Shown here piece after piece: positions 1 to 11,482 of a stretch of 64,000 nt of DNA. The stretch is from Cliona cf. orientalis. Taxonomy: Eukaryota; Porifera; Demospongiae; Clionaida; Clionaidae. The notes beneath the pieces were generated by a model. That model was not told the DNA's origin, made no database searches, and worked only from the letters and a program-made list of their open reading frames with translations. The stretch is from assembly GCA_963930775.1 (NCBI GenBank), contig OZ005689.1, positions 24,984,058 to 25,048,057 of the forward strand, read 5' to 3'. Position numbers and translations under genes: made by a program. Each line of letters opens with the position of its first letter. The first letter of the stretch is position 1.

Positions 1-880
1 CATTGATCGTGTATGTTAATTGTATGCACCTTCAAACATATGACATTGTACACTACTAATGCACTTATACTATAGCTTCGGAAGTGGTGCCAGCAACTGT
101 TGTGTATCATTCTGATCTTAAAAGTCAATTTCCTGAACTACCAATACAGCGCACAAGGTAATAGACAAAACTGCTCACATAATCAATATTATGAAACTCT
201 GTTTGAGTGTGTATAATATTTTTATTGCCTCACATACTTATATAAATTAAATTAAATGTGGCAGTCCCATGTAGAAAATGAACATTATTCTGTTTTTAAT
301 TAGCTTAATTCAATTAGCTCTCCTAATATTATGCCTTTGACAGTTGAAGCTAGAAGTTGCCTCACCCCTAGCAGATAGATTGAAGTTACTAAAGCCTAAA
401 GTTGAGCTTTCTGGGAGGTTCCACAGCGGAGTTACAATCATGTAAAGTAGAAATAGTGGCCAAAATGTGATAGGAATAATGTTCGTTTTCTACACGGGAA
501 TGCCACTAATATAGATGGCAATGGATCGAAATCTTGGGTACAAGGTACAAACCTGGTGGCACTAGTTCTCTCAGTGGAGGAAGATTATAATTTTTGGTCT
601 CATTTCAGATATTGTGTTCAGTGTTGATGATTATTATTGTGTATGAAGAATTAAACACTGATTGTTTCAATTTACACCTTCATATGCATATAAAGTAATC
701 CATGACAGGGAGCCTTCATTTGTTTTAGTCAAGCAATGTGGTTTGGCAGATCATTCTGTTCTAGGTTTGTACAAAAAAGGAAATAAAATGTTGTATTATT
801 TGTATCGTGTCCTGTAAATGTCAATAAAAAAATTGTTCTCTTGCTACAGCTTGTATGACATTGTAATAATATTATGTGTG
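1..880. other. non-coding stretch, AT-rich
   Basis: No open frame, tRNA-like fold or clear repeat that I can support. It may be intron or intergenic sequence of a gene whose exons lie outside the window. Confidence 0.5.
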
Positions 881-1035
881 CACAAGTACCGAGAATCAAT
901 ATTGTGTGTGCAGCACACCAATTTTAAATGTGCTGAGCACACAAATTATGATTAATGTGTGCACAGCACACTAATGTGGTTTCACACAAGCGGTGTGCTA
1001 TCTGTTTTGTGTGCTGTGCACACACATATTCTTAC
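880..1035. repeat. cluster of palindromic GTGTGC/GCACAC motifs
   Basis: At least five copies of a short inverted motif (GTGTGC, a few bases, GCACAC or close variants) occur in about 150 bases, in both orientations. Such dense short motif clusters are typical of subterminal transposase-binding regions of DNA transposons, but no ends were recognised here. Confidence 0.5.
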
Positions 1036-1302
1036 AGTGTAGCATAGAGTTGACACTAATATCCGTTCATCCTGGATATTCAGGGTGTAACCTGCTAGTG
1101 ATGCTACTTCAGTTACTTTTTGCCACAGCTTATGTTTCCCTTGTCTGTCAGTACACAAGCATGCTGCAGAAGATCCCTGCTCATCATTACTGTCAATAAA
1201 GTAATTGTTAATGTTGACCATCCATTCCTGCTGAAAATAGGCGAAATGCTTCCCCTTTACGCACTCTTTATACGTATCTATAAAAGATAGAATCATACCC
1301 AT
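982..1302 (-). CDS. unassigned ORF or exon, 106 codons
   Basis: The frame starts with ATG at 1302 and runs 106 codons. The first ~80 residues look protein-like (mixed charged and aromatic residues, for example FAYFQQEWMVNINNYF and KHKLWQKVTEVASLAGY). The tail overlaps the GCACAC motif cluster and is probably not genuine, so the true 3' end may be a splice donor. I recognise no family. It could equally be a remnant of a repeat-encoded gene. Confidence 0.3.
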   Translation of the reverse strand: MGMILSFIDTYKECVKGKHFAYFQQEWMVNINNYFIDSNDEQGSSAACLCTDRQGKHKLWQKVTEVASLAGYTLNIQDERILVSTLCYTVRICVCTAHKTDSTPLV

Positions 1303-1319
1303 GATGCATGCTATCAGAT

Positions 1320-1803
1320 GCTATCTGATGGCTGGGTTTTCACGATGGCGTATCGCATAAAGAAACTTACGTCAAGGCTCTGATAATTCCAAATGTAACC
1401 CAGCTCGTAGTCAATCGAGAGCAGTTTCAACCACTGTACTGTAGTCACGCTTCTCTAAGTCATCGATCATTCCTTTGCGTTGCTTGACTGTGAAGGGAGC
1501 CTTGGTTTTCTTGGCTTTCTTTATCCATGGACGGCGCAGCTACACAATAGGTGTGGCCAATGCAGTCGCTTCGTGGGTCGCGGACAGTGCTATAGCGCTA
1601 GCTAGCTAGCTAGCGGCGCCCACGCACACGTGGAATGCATACATTGGTCTGCGTCATGGATCTCTATTATTAGTAACACGACTACCGTGGGAAAAATTTG
1701 AAGTTTCGATTATCTGCGTGGGTGCTTCACGTTCCTTCCCTTCCTCTCCTCTTCATTATTTATCATGCGCTCCTAGACAGTTAAGATTTATTATCACCCA
1801 TAG
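1320..1803. other. non-coding stretch
   Basis: It holds a self-complementary GCTAGCTAGCTAGC run near 1600 and GC-rich short segments. No gene is supported. Confidence 0.4.
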
Positions 1804-2024
1804 GTGTCCTTATCAAAGCATTTCAGTCCATTCTGAAGGATACGGAATTTGACCTACCTACACCACCAGCTGTTGCAGCAAGAAAGGGTGCAGAGTGTGT
1901 GCTGACTTGGTGCACTAAAAATGAAGATAGTGTGGAAGCATTTGCTGGGCAACTAGTGGCTACTTTGGAGGGGTGCTTCACAGAGTGTAAAAGAGAAACC
2001 TTGGGAGCACTATTATACACTTAG
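1804..2024 (+). CDS. terminal exon candidate, unknown protein
   Basis: An ATAG acceptor at 1800-1803 opens a frame that runs about 72 codons to TAG at 2022-2024. The composition is protein-like (KAFQSILKDTEFDLPTPP near the start, then ECVLTWCTKNEDSVEAFAG). I recognise no domain. Being flanked by an acceptor and ending in a stop, it looks like a last exon of a gene whose earlier exons were not identified upstream. Alternatively it is a relic of a repeat-encoded gene. Confidence 0.4.
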
Positions 2025-2215
2025 AGCCACTAAAGAGTTTGGCGATAACTTGGCCTCCTTTTTGAAAAATTTTGTGGTGCAGCACCTTCACGGACCCTAT
2101 ACCGCACATAACCGACATCGTATTTAACCACCTTATCAAAGAACATTATACCACAACTTCAGAGCCTACCCCAGACCCATGTACATCAACACTAGATTAT
2201 AACAAGCCACTTACA

Positions 2216-3700
2216 CAGATACTTCCACCATCACCATGCAATTTATTGTGGTGGAAGTACTTGTGAAAGTGGCTTGTCAGTCGACGACAGTCACAGACTG
2301 AAGACACAAAGCTGTCTCCATGCTACTTATCCTGATGGAAGTATCTGTGAATGTGGCTTGTCGGTCCACGACAGCCACAGACTGAAGGCACAGAGCTACC
2401 TCCATGCTACTTATCTCAGTGGAAGTATCTATGAAAGTGGCTTGCCGGTCCACGACAGCCACAGACTGAAGGCACAGAGTTACCTCCATACTACTTATTC
2501 CAGTGGAAGTATCTGTGTAAGTGGCTTGTTGGTCCACACAGGTACAGACTGCAGCCACAGAGCCATCACCATGCTACTTATCCTAGTGGAAGTACCTGTG
2601 AAAGTGGCTTGACAGTCCACAACAGTTACAGACTGCAGCCACAGAGCCATTCACCATGCAACTTATTCTGGTGGAAGTATCTCTAAGTGGCTTGTCGGTC
2701 CACGACAGCCACAGACTGAAGGCACAGAGCTATCTCCATGCTACTTATTCTGGTGGAAGTATCTGTGTAAGTGGCTTGTAGGTCCACACAGTTACAGACT
2801 GCAACCACAGAGCCATCACCATGCTACTTATCCTGGTGGGAAGTACCCGTGAAAGTGGCTTGTCTGTCCATGACAGTCACAGACTACAGCCAGAGCCATC
2901 ACCATGCAATTTATAGTGGTGAAAGTACTTGTGAAAGTGGCTTATCAGTCCACGACAGTCACAGACTGAAGACACAGAGCTATCCATGCTAACTGAAGGC
3001 TATCTCCATGTTACTTATTTTGGTGGAAGTATCTGTGTAAGTGGCTTGTCGGTCCACGACAGCCACAGACTGAAGGCACAGAGCTACCTCCATGCTACTT
3101 ATCTCAGTGGAAGTATCTGTAAAAGTGGCTTGTCGGTCCACAACAGCCACAGACTGAAGTCACAGAGTTACCTCCATGCTACTTATTCTGGTGGAAGTAT
3201 CTGTGTAAGTGGCTTGTCGGTCCACACAGTTACAGACTACAGCCACAGAGTGAAGTACTTGCTACTTATTCTGGTGGAAGTATCTACCTGTAGACTGTGA
3301 CTGTCATGGATTGACAAGCCACTTTCACACAGAGCTATCACCATGCTACTTATTCTGGTGGAAGTATCTCTGAAAGTTGGTGAAAGTGGCTTGTCAGTCC
3401 ACGTATTCCACCAGAATAAGTAGCAAGTACTTCAATCTGTGGCTGTAGTCTGAGCCTGTCATGACTGAGAAGCCACTTTCATTGACACTTGCACTGGAAT
3501 AAGAATTGCTTTTGCTACTTAATAAGGTGAATTGCTTTGAATGTTTGCAGCCAAGGAGCTAAATCCATGGTACTTATTCTGGTGGAAGTATCTGTGAAAG
3601 TGGCTTTTCGGTCCACTACATCAGACTGCAGACACAGAGCTAACTCCATGCTACTTATTCTGGTGGAAGTATCTGTGAAAGTAGCTTTTCAGTCCACTAC
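2216..3700 (+). repeat. 84-bp tandem repeat array, block 1
   Basis: About 17 imperfect units of ~84 bp, each carrying a GTCCACGACAGCCACAGACT core, CTCCATGCTACTTAT and a GTGGAAGTAT...GTGAAAGTGGCTTGTC segment. The unit is 28 codons long, so long open frames run through it on both strands. I regard these as by-products, since stops, indels and local inversions (about 3290-3330 and 3395-3480) break them. The same unit recurs at 7045-7162, 10248-11460, 13266-14120 and once at 42690-42730. Confidence 0.9.
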
Positions 3701-3705
3701 CACAG

Positions 3706-4300
3706 CATGAACAATGTCAGTTTCCAAGAGTTCTCAAACTTGTGCACTTCACATTCACAAGCCAGTGCACAAATTTGCGACAATGCCAAGTATGCAAGCT
3801 TGCAAACCACTTGCAAACTATTAAGCCAGACCACGAAACGTGTTTCCCATTTGCCCATGCGCTTGCGCATGTTCATTTTAATATGCGCATGCGCTTAAGC
3901 GCTAATGATATGTAGCACGTGCAGGTCAGGAGCCCAGACCAGAACGTGCGCGAGAAAACTCACCCAGCTAGCTACTAGTAGCTGTCATAGTCTGAGACAG
4001 GCGTGCTACCTTTGATTCCGTAGCCATACTTATCAGGCCAGGTGGAAAGGACCTTATAGGTGAGTATCTTAAATGTGTGTATATGAGGGGATCCAAATGG
4101 GGTAGCAGTATATCTACCGAAATCACCTTTCATACCTGATTTAATATTCTATTTCAAGTCAGTAATCTCAAGGACCACATTAATTTTAAATAGCCTACCG
4201 TACGTGGCCCACCATCGCAGACAGCATAAATGAAGCCTATTCAAAACGATCAGTAAGAGAACCGGCCACGCCAGCCTAAATCCTTATACTCGGGTATAAG
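3706..4300. other. non-coding spacer with TTGCA/GTGCA motif cluster
   Basis: At 3735-3835 there is a cluster of TTGCA, TGCAAG and GTGCAC words in both orientations. Further on are alternating GCGCATGCGC runs near 3855-3895. No gene is supported. Confidence 0.4.
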
Positions 4301-4319
4301 TGTGTTGCTATTGAGTAAG

Positions 4320-4935
4320 TTTAGTAGCATGAGTTTTAGCTTTGCGCGGACTCGGACTCTGTGTTCAGCTACATGTAAGTTGAGCCCGTCATGTGTTTTT
4401 GTTGTGCGCGGACTTCGTCAGTCACGGCTGACAATCTGTATTCAGCTAAATAGAGCCCCCCATGTGTTTTGGCTGTGCGCAGACTTCGTCAGTCACGGCT
4501 GACAGTCTGTTCAGCTAAATAGAGCCCACCATGTGTTTTGGCTGTGCGCGGACTTCGTCAGTCACGGCTGACAGTCTGTATTCAGCTAAATAGAGCCCAC
4601 CGTTTGAATTTGCTGTGCGCGGACTTCGTCAGTCACACGTCTGTGTTCAGCTAAATAGAGCCCACCATTTGAATTTGCTGTGCGCGGACTTTGTCAGTCA
4701 CGGCTGACAGTCTGTGTTCAGCTAAATAGAGCCCCCCATGTGTTTTGGCTGTGCGCGGACTTCGTCAGTCACGGCTGACAGTCTGTGTTCAGCTAAATAG
4801 AGCCCCTCATGTGTTTTGGCTGTGCGCGGACTTCGTCAGTCACGGCTGACAGTCTGTGTTCAGCTAAATAGAGCCCCCCATGTGTTTTGGCTGTGCGCGG
4901 ACTTCGTCAGTCACGGCTGACAGTCCGTATACATT
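4320..4935 (+). repeat. 71-bp tandem repeat array, about 9 copies
   Basis: The unit carries GCGCGGACTTCGTCAGTCAC, then GGCTGACAGTCTGT, then TTCAGCTAAATAGAGCCC. The copies starting at about 4341, 4409, 4477, 4547, 4617, 4682, 4752, 4823 and 4894 are nearly identical in the 3' half of the array and drift at the 5' edge. GTCAG and CTGAC arms in each unit could form a small hairpin. Confidence 0.9.
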
Positions 4936-5028
4936 TATCCAGACCCCTTCTCTTTCTGTGTGTGAAGGGGGCTGGGTACAAGACTAGTATTCTTGCTGTA
5001 TTATACTGTGGGGAGACTTACTGTGTGT

Positions 5029-5163
5029 ATGCAGCTGCAGGTTGTCAAAAATACGATAGTGTTTGATGACAGTGGAAAGCAGATAGATGACATGGAGGAA
5101 AGTGAGTCTAAGGTGGAAGATGCTAAGAGAAAGATGTTCAGACAGCACCTTTTTATGGGGTAG
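5029..5163 (+). CDS. small ORF or exon, 44 residues
   Basis: ATG at 5029 to TAG at 5161-5163. The peptide is strongly charged (IVFDDSGKQIDDMEESES, then KVEDAKRKMF) and looks coding, but it is short and has no recognised domain. It may be an exon that splices at GTGAGT near 5099 rather than reading to the stop. Confidence 0.3.
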   Translation: MQLQVVKNTIVFDDSGKQIDDMEESESKVEDAKRKMFRQHLFMG

Positions 5164-5501
5164 GAGTGCTATTAGAATCACACTGCCAGTGCTACTCAAA
5201 TATTTATTTCAACTTCAAAAATTTTGTAATTGTCGATCAGTGATATTGAATAAAAAAGAAAAGTGTTGGAATGACTCATCCTTGACTGAAGAGAGGCACC
5301 CAGGCCGTAATGATGACAGCTTGCTTGGTGAGCTACAATTAGAATTGCATGTTTACAGTGTGTACTATTTTCAATCTCCTGCTTGCTAATAAAATGTTAT
5401 GCCATATACATGTACATTTGTTTGTAGTAGTAATATTGACAATAGTGTTATTCTGTCATGTGCATTTATGCAGATTTGAATGAATGATAAACGTGCAATA
5501 G

Positions 5502-5613
5502 TTCAAGGAGGTCCCGAGGAAAGGGGGGACTATGCCAAAGACGGTATGGAGAAATGGAGCACCATCCACAAGGAACCCACCTAAGGATGCTCCTGATTGG
5601 ACTACTGATGCAG
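5502..5613 (+). CDS. internal exon candidate
   Basis: A CAATAG acceptor at 5496-5501 and a GTATGT donor at 5614 bound a frame with a protein-like sequence containing WRNGAPSTRNPPKDAPDW. No family is recognised. It may belong with the 44-residue frame at 5029-5163 as one gene, but I could not connect the phases. Confidence 0.3.
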
Positions 5614-7044
5614 GTATGTGCACCAAAATTAATGTAGTCATTAACCCTCAGTGCATGCATGAGGGTTATGGTAGTAGTTTTATGCGAGTGTTGTGTGTGT
5701 GTCTGTTACCATGCTACCTGCTAGCTACATACCTGGTCTATACATCGGAAACAAGGCTGCTGGCTTAGCTTACAAATTTGTAACATGATAGCTATAGCAG
5801 GAGTACATGGCTATAGTTATTGCAACACGCCCGGGAATTTACACTATTCAGTGCTTTATTATCGTATAATATATATAGTGGGCCTGAAATTTTATGGACT
5901 TGTGTAGTTTACATTGGCAGACCACACTGAGTGTCATTATCAATGCTAATGATATATTTTATATAGGACATATACAAAGGTCAAGATCTATGTTGAACTG
6001 GCGTAGATTAGATTCTCTATGGACCATGAATACCTTATATTATCTACATTGTACAATAATATTGTTATTATGGTGCTTATATGGTTATGAATTATTAATT
6101 ATCATTGTAATTATTAGAATCTAATGGCTGTGAACTAGCAGTATTCAATAGTGCTTGTGGAGTGGGCAAAAAGTGCAAAGGTGTACTAGCCTCAGAAGTG
6201 CACAAAGTAGTGTACACATGTCCAGAAATATGCACTATGACTAGGTCACCCATACATTTCTATTATAGATTGATAAGACTAGCTCCAATCAAGCAGTATA
6301 CAAGCATGGTACAAGCCACTTACAAGCGCTTTGCAGCAACCGTTACCGTGGTTACGGGCGTATTCTAAATAACGCACATCAAACGTGATAGAGAAATGAT
6401 TGAAAATCCCAAACTTGGTACCTGATTTGGAAAGCCCAAACATTCTTTTTGAGACTCCATTCGTGGATATTTTGAAACTTCAACCTTTCGGCTGTATAAA
6501 TAGATCGGTGCAATTTTGAAGTTTATCCGGTAAGTACTTGTAGGAGGGGTAGGAAGTGGGTTGCTCCATTCATTTTGTATGCGTATATATGGCGGTGAGG
6601 ACTCGAGAAGCAGCCGTAAAGACAGCCCAATTGGAAAGCCCTAACGAAGGTTTTAGTAGTGTTTATTGTCGTTTATAGTTAGTAAAAAGGATGATGATCA
6701 TGACTGAATCGGTGCATTTTTACTCCTTGAGGCTCTACTAAGTCGGTAAAAATTTATTCCCATAGTGGATAATACATTGAGGCCGCGCGCGTGACACGGA
6801 GCAATTTTATAGTATACGGACAAAAGCTGGCTCCGTGTCCGCCCATTTTTGGACATGAAGATGTGGCCAAAATGTGTGCAAATGTGCACAAGCTGTACAC
6901 TCCAAGTATGACAACCTTGGATACTCTCTTAGAAAATTGAGTTCATTTCCCAAGCAGTTTCCAAGTGGCACACAGGCAGTATTCAAATTTGTGCACCACT
7001 TGGATACGTACGTGCACAAGAGAGTTTCCAAGCTGCGCACGGCC
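5614..7044. other. non-coding stretch
   Basis: Several short open frames of poor composition are present and I do not support any as genes. A TATA-like TATAAATAG lies near 6494. At 6865-7035 GTGCA/TGCAC words are enriched, much as in 3735-3835, just before the 84-bp repeat resumes. Confidence 0.4.
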
Positions 7045-7162
7045 TACTTTTGTGCTGTGTACATCAACAGACTGCAGCCACAGAGCTAACTTCATTCACT
7101 GGATTCATAGATAGTTCTGCAGTCTGTGTATGTCGTGAACTGACAAGCCACTTTAACAGATA
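7045..7162 (-). repeat. 84-bp repeat, left part of block 2
   Basis: About 1.4 units in minus orientation, ending at AACAGATA where the transposon 7163-10245 starts. The repeat resumes with TACTTCCACC at 10246. Deleting the transposon and one TA restores the normal unit, as seen at about 10560-10610. Confidence 0.85.
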
Positions 7163-7294
7163 CAGCGGATTTCAGTTGCGTTCGAATTTTCCGTGGCGTA
7201 TGCGTGAGTACTCCACGGAGCGTGACCCGACGCCCCACACGTAATTTACAGCTATTAGTATAGCAAAACCGTGCAGTACGTGCTCGACTAAAGG

Positions 7295-8585
7295 ATGGCT
7301 ACTGGAGAATTGGAGTATGTGTCTGATGAGGAAGGAATTGCTACAGAGGGTAGTGATAGTCTGACAAATGATATCGCTGCTCTACTACATGATATGACTT
7401 CAGAGTTGTATGGGAATAGCTACCCTCCTGGCTTAGCTCTCCCAAGCCCCTACTGTGACTCTATTTGTCGCACTCAATTTTATGGATTTCAACCGTTTGG
7501 TGCTTCGATTGGCCATGGTCCTCTGCGATCTCGGTCTGGCCCATCTCAACCTCCTGTGGAGGTAGATGTAAGTGAAGTCAGGCTCTTTAGTGTGCATTAA
7601 ATAGAATAATTACACACGTGTTTATGTACATGTGACAGCTACTTTCACGCATGGTCACTGAGTTAATGAGTGTAGATCAGGAAACTGGATACTAGTTTGG
7701 CTTTTGATTCTGAGATAACCTTAAGATTCCTTTAATATTGTGCTCATTTCAATCAAGTAATTCAACCAAGGTGACTGTAACTCCGTCCCAATCACCCACT
7801 AAGACTTACACAGTCAAGCTTATCAACCAAGCAAAAAAGTCTGAATACACTGTGCTGAAGCAAGCTTATCAACCAAGCAAAAAAGTCTGAATACACTGTG
7901 CTGAAGCTTGTTACTACTCGTTTCAGTTCCGTTGAGGGTTTAAAGCAAAAATTACGCCAGCTGAACCCACATGTAAGGGAAATTTTTGGATACATTACTC
8001 CAGGACATAGACTCAAAGGGAAATTAAATTCAATCATAACTAAACAAGATCTGGTGGAAATGTACTATGTCTTCGAGAGCAGGCGTAACATCTTATTGTG
8101 GTGCTATGTGGGTACTGAGGATCCAAAACAGCGTAAACGACCAGCCACTAGAGTGGCCACTAGTACATCATAAAAGCACACACCAGCTGCTAAGCGCCCT
8201 ACTTGTGAGTCAACCATTGATGCTGTTCAATAACTCGTGGAGGAACTTAAAGAAAAGCATGGTTCGAAATACACTGTTGAACGCTTAAATGCGTGGGCCC
8301 ACATGATTAATATGGGCAAGCACAGCTCAAAGGATGATCCATCCGATCTACCCTTTTTCGGAAAAAAAAGCAAAAGCTGTGGAGTCAGTATCCGTGACAC
8401 CATCAACCTCTACCTCTTTTGCTGCTGACAGCCCTAGCAAGCGGGTTGGGGTGCACACTCAATGCATTGATCAGCTAACAAAGTGGCACGATTGGTTGAA
8501 AAGTGGTGCGATTTCTCCGAGCCAATTTGAGGAATTAAAGAGCACGATCTTAAAGGATATGTCACTGGATCCCAGAAAGGAATAA
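7295..8585 (+). pseudogene. transposon accessory gene with SHOCT-like C-terminus, decayed
   Basis: Exon 1 runs from ATG 7295 to a GTAAGT donor at 7568 and encodes an acidic, proline-containing start (YVSDEEGIATEGSDS). Exon 2 begins after CAAG at 7770. An exact 46-bp tandem duplication (7815-7860 and 7861-7906) shifts the frame and gives a TGA. Further on there are in-frame TAA codons near 8171 and 8230 and a slip in an A8 run near 8365. The last ~35 residues (QLTKWHDWLKSGAISPSQF..LKSTIL) resemble the SHOCT short C-terminal domain. A middle segment has LVEELKEKHGSKYTVERLNA, a pattern I associate with repetitive sponge gene families. The function is unknown. It lies inside the transposon and converges on the transposase. 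Confidence 0.7.
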
Positions 8586-8803
8586 AGCCATTCAATGGCA
8601 TGCAAGGTACAAATTAATTAAAATCTCCAAACAATCAATAATATGTACAAGGTGCAAATTCAAATCTTCAAACAATCAATACATACAGGATACAAATTTA
8701 AATCTCCACAATCGATACTTAGAGTACATGTAAATACATTTGGAATACTGACATTGTGTTTTTGTACATGTATTAATTTGTATTTTTGACTTTCTGTGGT
8801 GCA
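8586..8803. repeat. short imperfect tandem repeat between convergent genes
   Basis: Three copies of about 45 bases with the words ACAAGGTACAAATT and AATCTCCAAACAATC (8607-8716) fill the gap between the two gene ends. Confidence 0.55.
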
Positions 8804-10102
8804 TTATAGTACATATCCTGAGTGTGTAATCCATGATTGGCACTGGGTTGCAGTAATTGAATCAAATCCTGCTTGGATAACGTCCGTAAGGCTGACTCCA
8901 CACTGCAGTAGGGTATCGTGCTTTTTCAGGTAGCCCTTTATGTAACTGAATGCTTCTTCAGCAGGGTTGAGGTGAGGGCTATAATATTATGGTGGCAGGA
9001 AGAATAGAAGTATCCCAGACTGTTGGATTAGCATCAACAACTTCGTGGACATGATGCACTGAGCAGTTGTCCATCACTAGAATTGAGTTGGGATTTTGAC
9101 CATCATATGACATCATATTGGGGATGAGACTACCTCAAAGGAAGTAAAAAATTTCTCACCATTCACAGACCCTGATACTAAATCTACTGCAACGATTCCT
9201 CCTGCTGATAATGCTGCAATTGCATTCACTCTTGTCCTCTAGCTAACAATCTGTGCAACACTGGTGTTGTGCCTCGGATGATGTACATGTTGATTGATGA
9301 CCTCTGTGTTTAAGTAGATTTTTAGGGATAAGAGATAATCACAACCACTATACATCCCTACACTTGCTTTTTGCGTATATAGCATGAATCAATAATAATA
9401 TAAAATTACTGACAGGGAGAACATGAATTTCTCCCACATGCAAGTCAAGAACACTCCAAGGATAGCATGCCTTGAATAAGTTGGTCTGTAATTATAATCA
9501 AGAATAGCAAGCGTAGGGATGTATAGTGGTTGTGATTATCTCTTACACAAACAAGATTTTTAGGGATAAGAGATAATCACAACCACTATCTACTTCCTTA
9601 CGTGATCACGTTTATCACTACCTGTCTCATCCACCCAAACGAATTGATTATCATTCCTAGAAAAGACAGAGCACTGGGCCATAAAGGCACCACAAAGTGC
9701 ATTGCATCTTTGTAATGCGACCTGCCTGATACGCTTCCTTGTTATTCCATAGAGTCTCATTATTCTGCATACAGTTGATGGTGAAACTGTTATGCTTGTG
9801 AGATCAGCTACTTTCTGGCACAGTTCTTCAAGATAGACGCTTGTTTCATTTAAGATGATACCAATTAATATTAACTCACTGTGCTCATCTAACACTCTCA
9901 AATCTGGTCTCGAATCATGTCTAATAGCTTGTATTTCACCTGTACATTCAAATTGATGGTAAGTCCGGCATGCTGTACTTGTTGCTATATTCAAATTTTT
10001 GGCTATATCAGTGAAACACAATCCCGTAGCCATTCGCTGATAAACAATTCGCCATCTAATATCGGAAGTATACGCCTTCTTTCTGTATGGCTCGGCAGAC
10101 AT
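8804..10102 (-). pseudogene. IS630/Tc1-mariner DDE transposase, decayed
   Basis: ATG at 10102. The N-terminal ~65 residues form a helix-turn-helix (RWRIVYQRMATGLCFTDIAK). They are followed by a second DNA-binding part and VSPSTVCRIMRLYGITRKRI. The first catalytic Asp is in VWVDETGSD just before 9590, where an unrelated inverted-repeat element interrupts the gene. It resumes below 9309 with AIAALSAGGIVAVDLVSGSV. The second Asp is in SILVMDNCSVHHV and the acidic third residue is in HLNPAEEAFSYIKGYL, ending at TAA 8804-8806. Frameshifts near 9140 and a 6-base insertion with a stop before YSPHLNP make it non-functional. It is the transposase that would mobilise the 7163-10245 element. Confidence 0.85.
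9309..9598. mobile_element. inverted-repeat element (family M1), rearranged copy
   Basis: A segment GGGATAAGAGATAATCACAA...CATCCCTACACTTGCTTTT is repeated in inverse at the other end, and an extra direct copy of the first part follows. It splits the transposase gene. Homologous complete copies are at 45325-45700 and 54635-55045, which carry an outer GAAGTAGGGATGG arm that is reduced to AAGTAG here. Confidence 0.75.
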
Positions 10103-10247
10103 CAGTAGCAGTAGAATACGTACGTTGCTTTTCAAATCCACCGCCTCAAGATGAATGCGCATGCGTACAATGGGATTTTCCGTTCCGTAGCTATAGTACG
10201 CCGTGCGCACGCTATGGAAAATTTGAACGCAACTGAAATCCGCTGTA

Positions 10248-11460
10248 CTTCCACCCGAATAAGTAGCATGGAGAGAGTTCTGTGGCTGCAGTCTGTGGCT
10301 GTTGTGGACTGACAAGCCACTTTTACAGAGACTTCCATCAAAATAAGTAGCATGGAGGTAGCTCAGTGGCTGCAGTCTGTTGATATAGTGGACCGAGAAG
10401 CCACTTTCACGGATACTTCCACAAGAATAAGTATCATGGATGTATCATGGACGTAGCTCTGTGGCTGCAGTCTATGGCTGTCGAGGACTGACAAGTCACT
10501 TTCACAGACAGAATAAGTAGCGCGGAGATAGCTCTTTGGATGCAGTCTGTGGATGTCGTGAACTGACAAGCCACCTTAACAGATACTTCCACCAGAATAA
10601 GTAGCATGGAGGTATAAGTAGCATGGTGATAGCTCTGTGGCTGCAGTCTGTGTCTGTCATGGACCTACAAGCCACTTTTACAGATACTTCCACCAGAATA
10701 AGTAGCATGGAGGTATAAGTAGCATGGTGATAGCTCTGTGGCTGCAGTCTGTGTCTGTCATGGACCTACAAGCCACTTTTACAAATACTTCCACAAGAAT
10801 AAGTAACTTGTTGATAGCTCTGTGGCTGTCGTGGACCGACAAGACACTTTCACAGATAGTTCCACGAGAATAAGTAGCATGGAGGTATAAGTTGCATGAT
10901 GATAGCTCTGGCTGCAGTCTATGGCTGTCGAGGACTGACAAGTCACTTTCACAGATACTGCCACCAGAATAAGTAGCATTGAGATAGCTCTTTGGATGCA
11001 GTATGTGGATGTCGTGAACTGACAAGCCACCTTAACAGATACTTCCACCAGAATAACTAGCATAGAGGTATAAGTAGCATGATGTTAGCTCTGTGGCTGC
11101 AGTCTGTGTCTACAAGCCACTTTTACAGATACTTCCACCAGAATGAGTAGCTTGGTGATAGCTCTGTGGCTGTCGTGGACTGACAAGTCACTTTCATAGA
11201 GACTTCCATCAAAATAAGTAGCATGGAGGTAGCTCAGTGGCTGCAGTTTGTTGATATAGTGGACCAACAAGCCACCTTAACAGATACTTCCACCAGAATA
11301 AATAGCATGGGGACCGATAGGTCTGTGCCTGCAGTGTGTACTTCCACCAGAATAAGTAGCATAGAAATAGCTCTGTGGCTGCAGTCTGTGGCTGTAGTGG
11401 ACTGACAAGCCACAGATATTTACTTTAGGATACGTAGCATGGATATAGCTCTGTGGCTGC
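10248..11460 (-). repeat. 84-bp tandem repeat array, block 2
   Basis: About 14 imperfect units in minus orientation relative to block 1, with several partial units and small duplications (for example two near-identical stretches at 10600-10700). It ends directly upstream of the plus-strand hammerhead ribozyme at 11483. Confidence 0.9.
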
Positions 11461-11482
11461 AGTCATGAGTGCATGTTACTGT

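Larger units (their letters stand above)
7163..10245. mobile_element. complete two-gene IS630/Tc1-mariner-type transposon
   Basis: The left end CAGCGGATTTCAGTTGCGTT and the right end (its reverse complement) form imperfect terminal inverted repeats of about 44 bp, directly flanked by TA (7161-7162 and 10246-10247). It is inserted in a unit of the 84-bp array. Inside are a plus-strand accessory gene (7295-8585) and a convergent minus-strand transposase gene (8804-10102), both decayed. A separate inverted-repeat element (9309-9598) sits inside the transposase. TA duplication and CAG ends fit the IS630/Tc1-mariner superfamily. A second gene is not usual there. Confidence 0.85.

Noticed and set aside
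2274-3300. Long open frames on both strands through the 84-bp array, up to 146 codons in block 3
   Set aside because: The unit is 84 bp, a multiple of three, so frames stay open by periodicity. Indels, stops and inversions break them and both strands are open alike.
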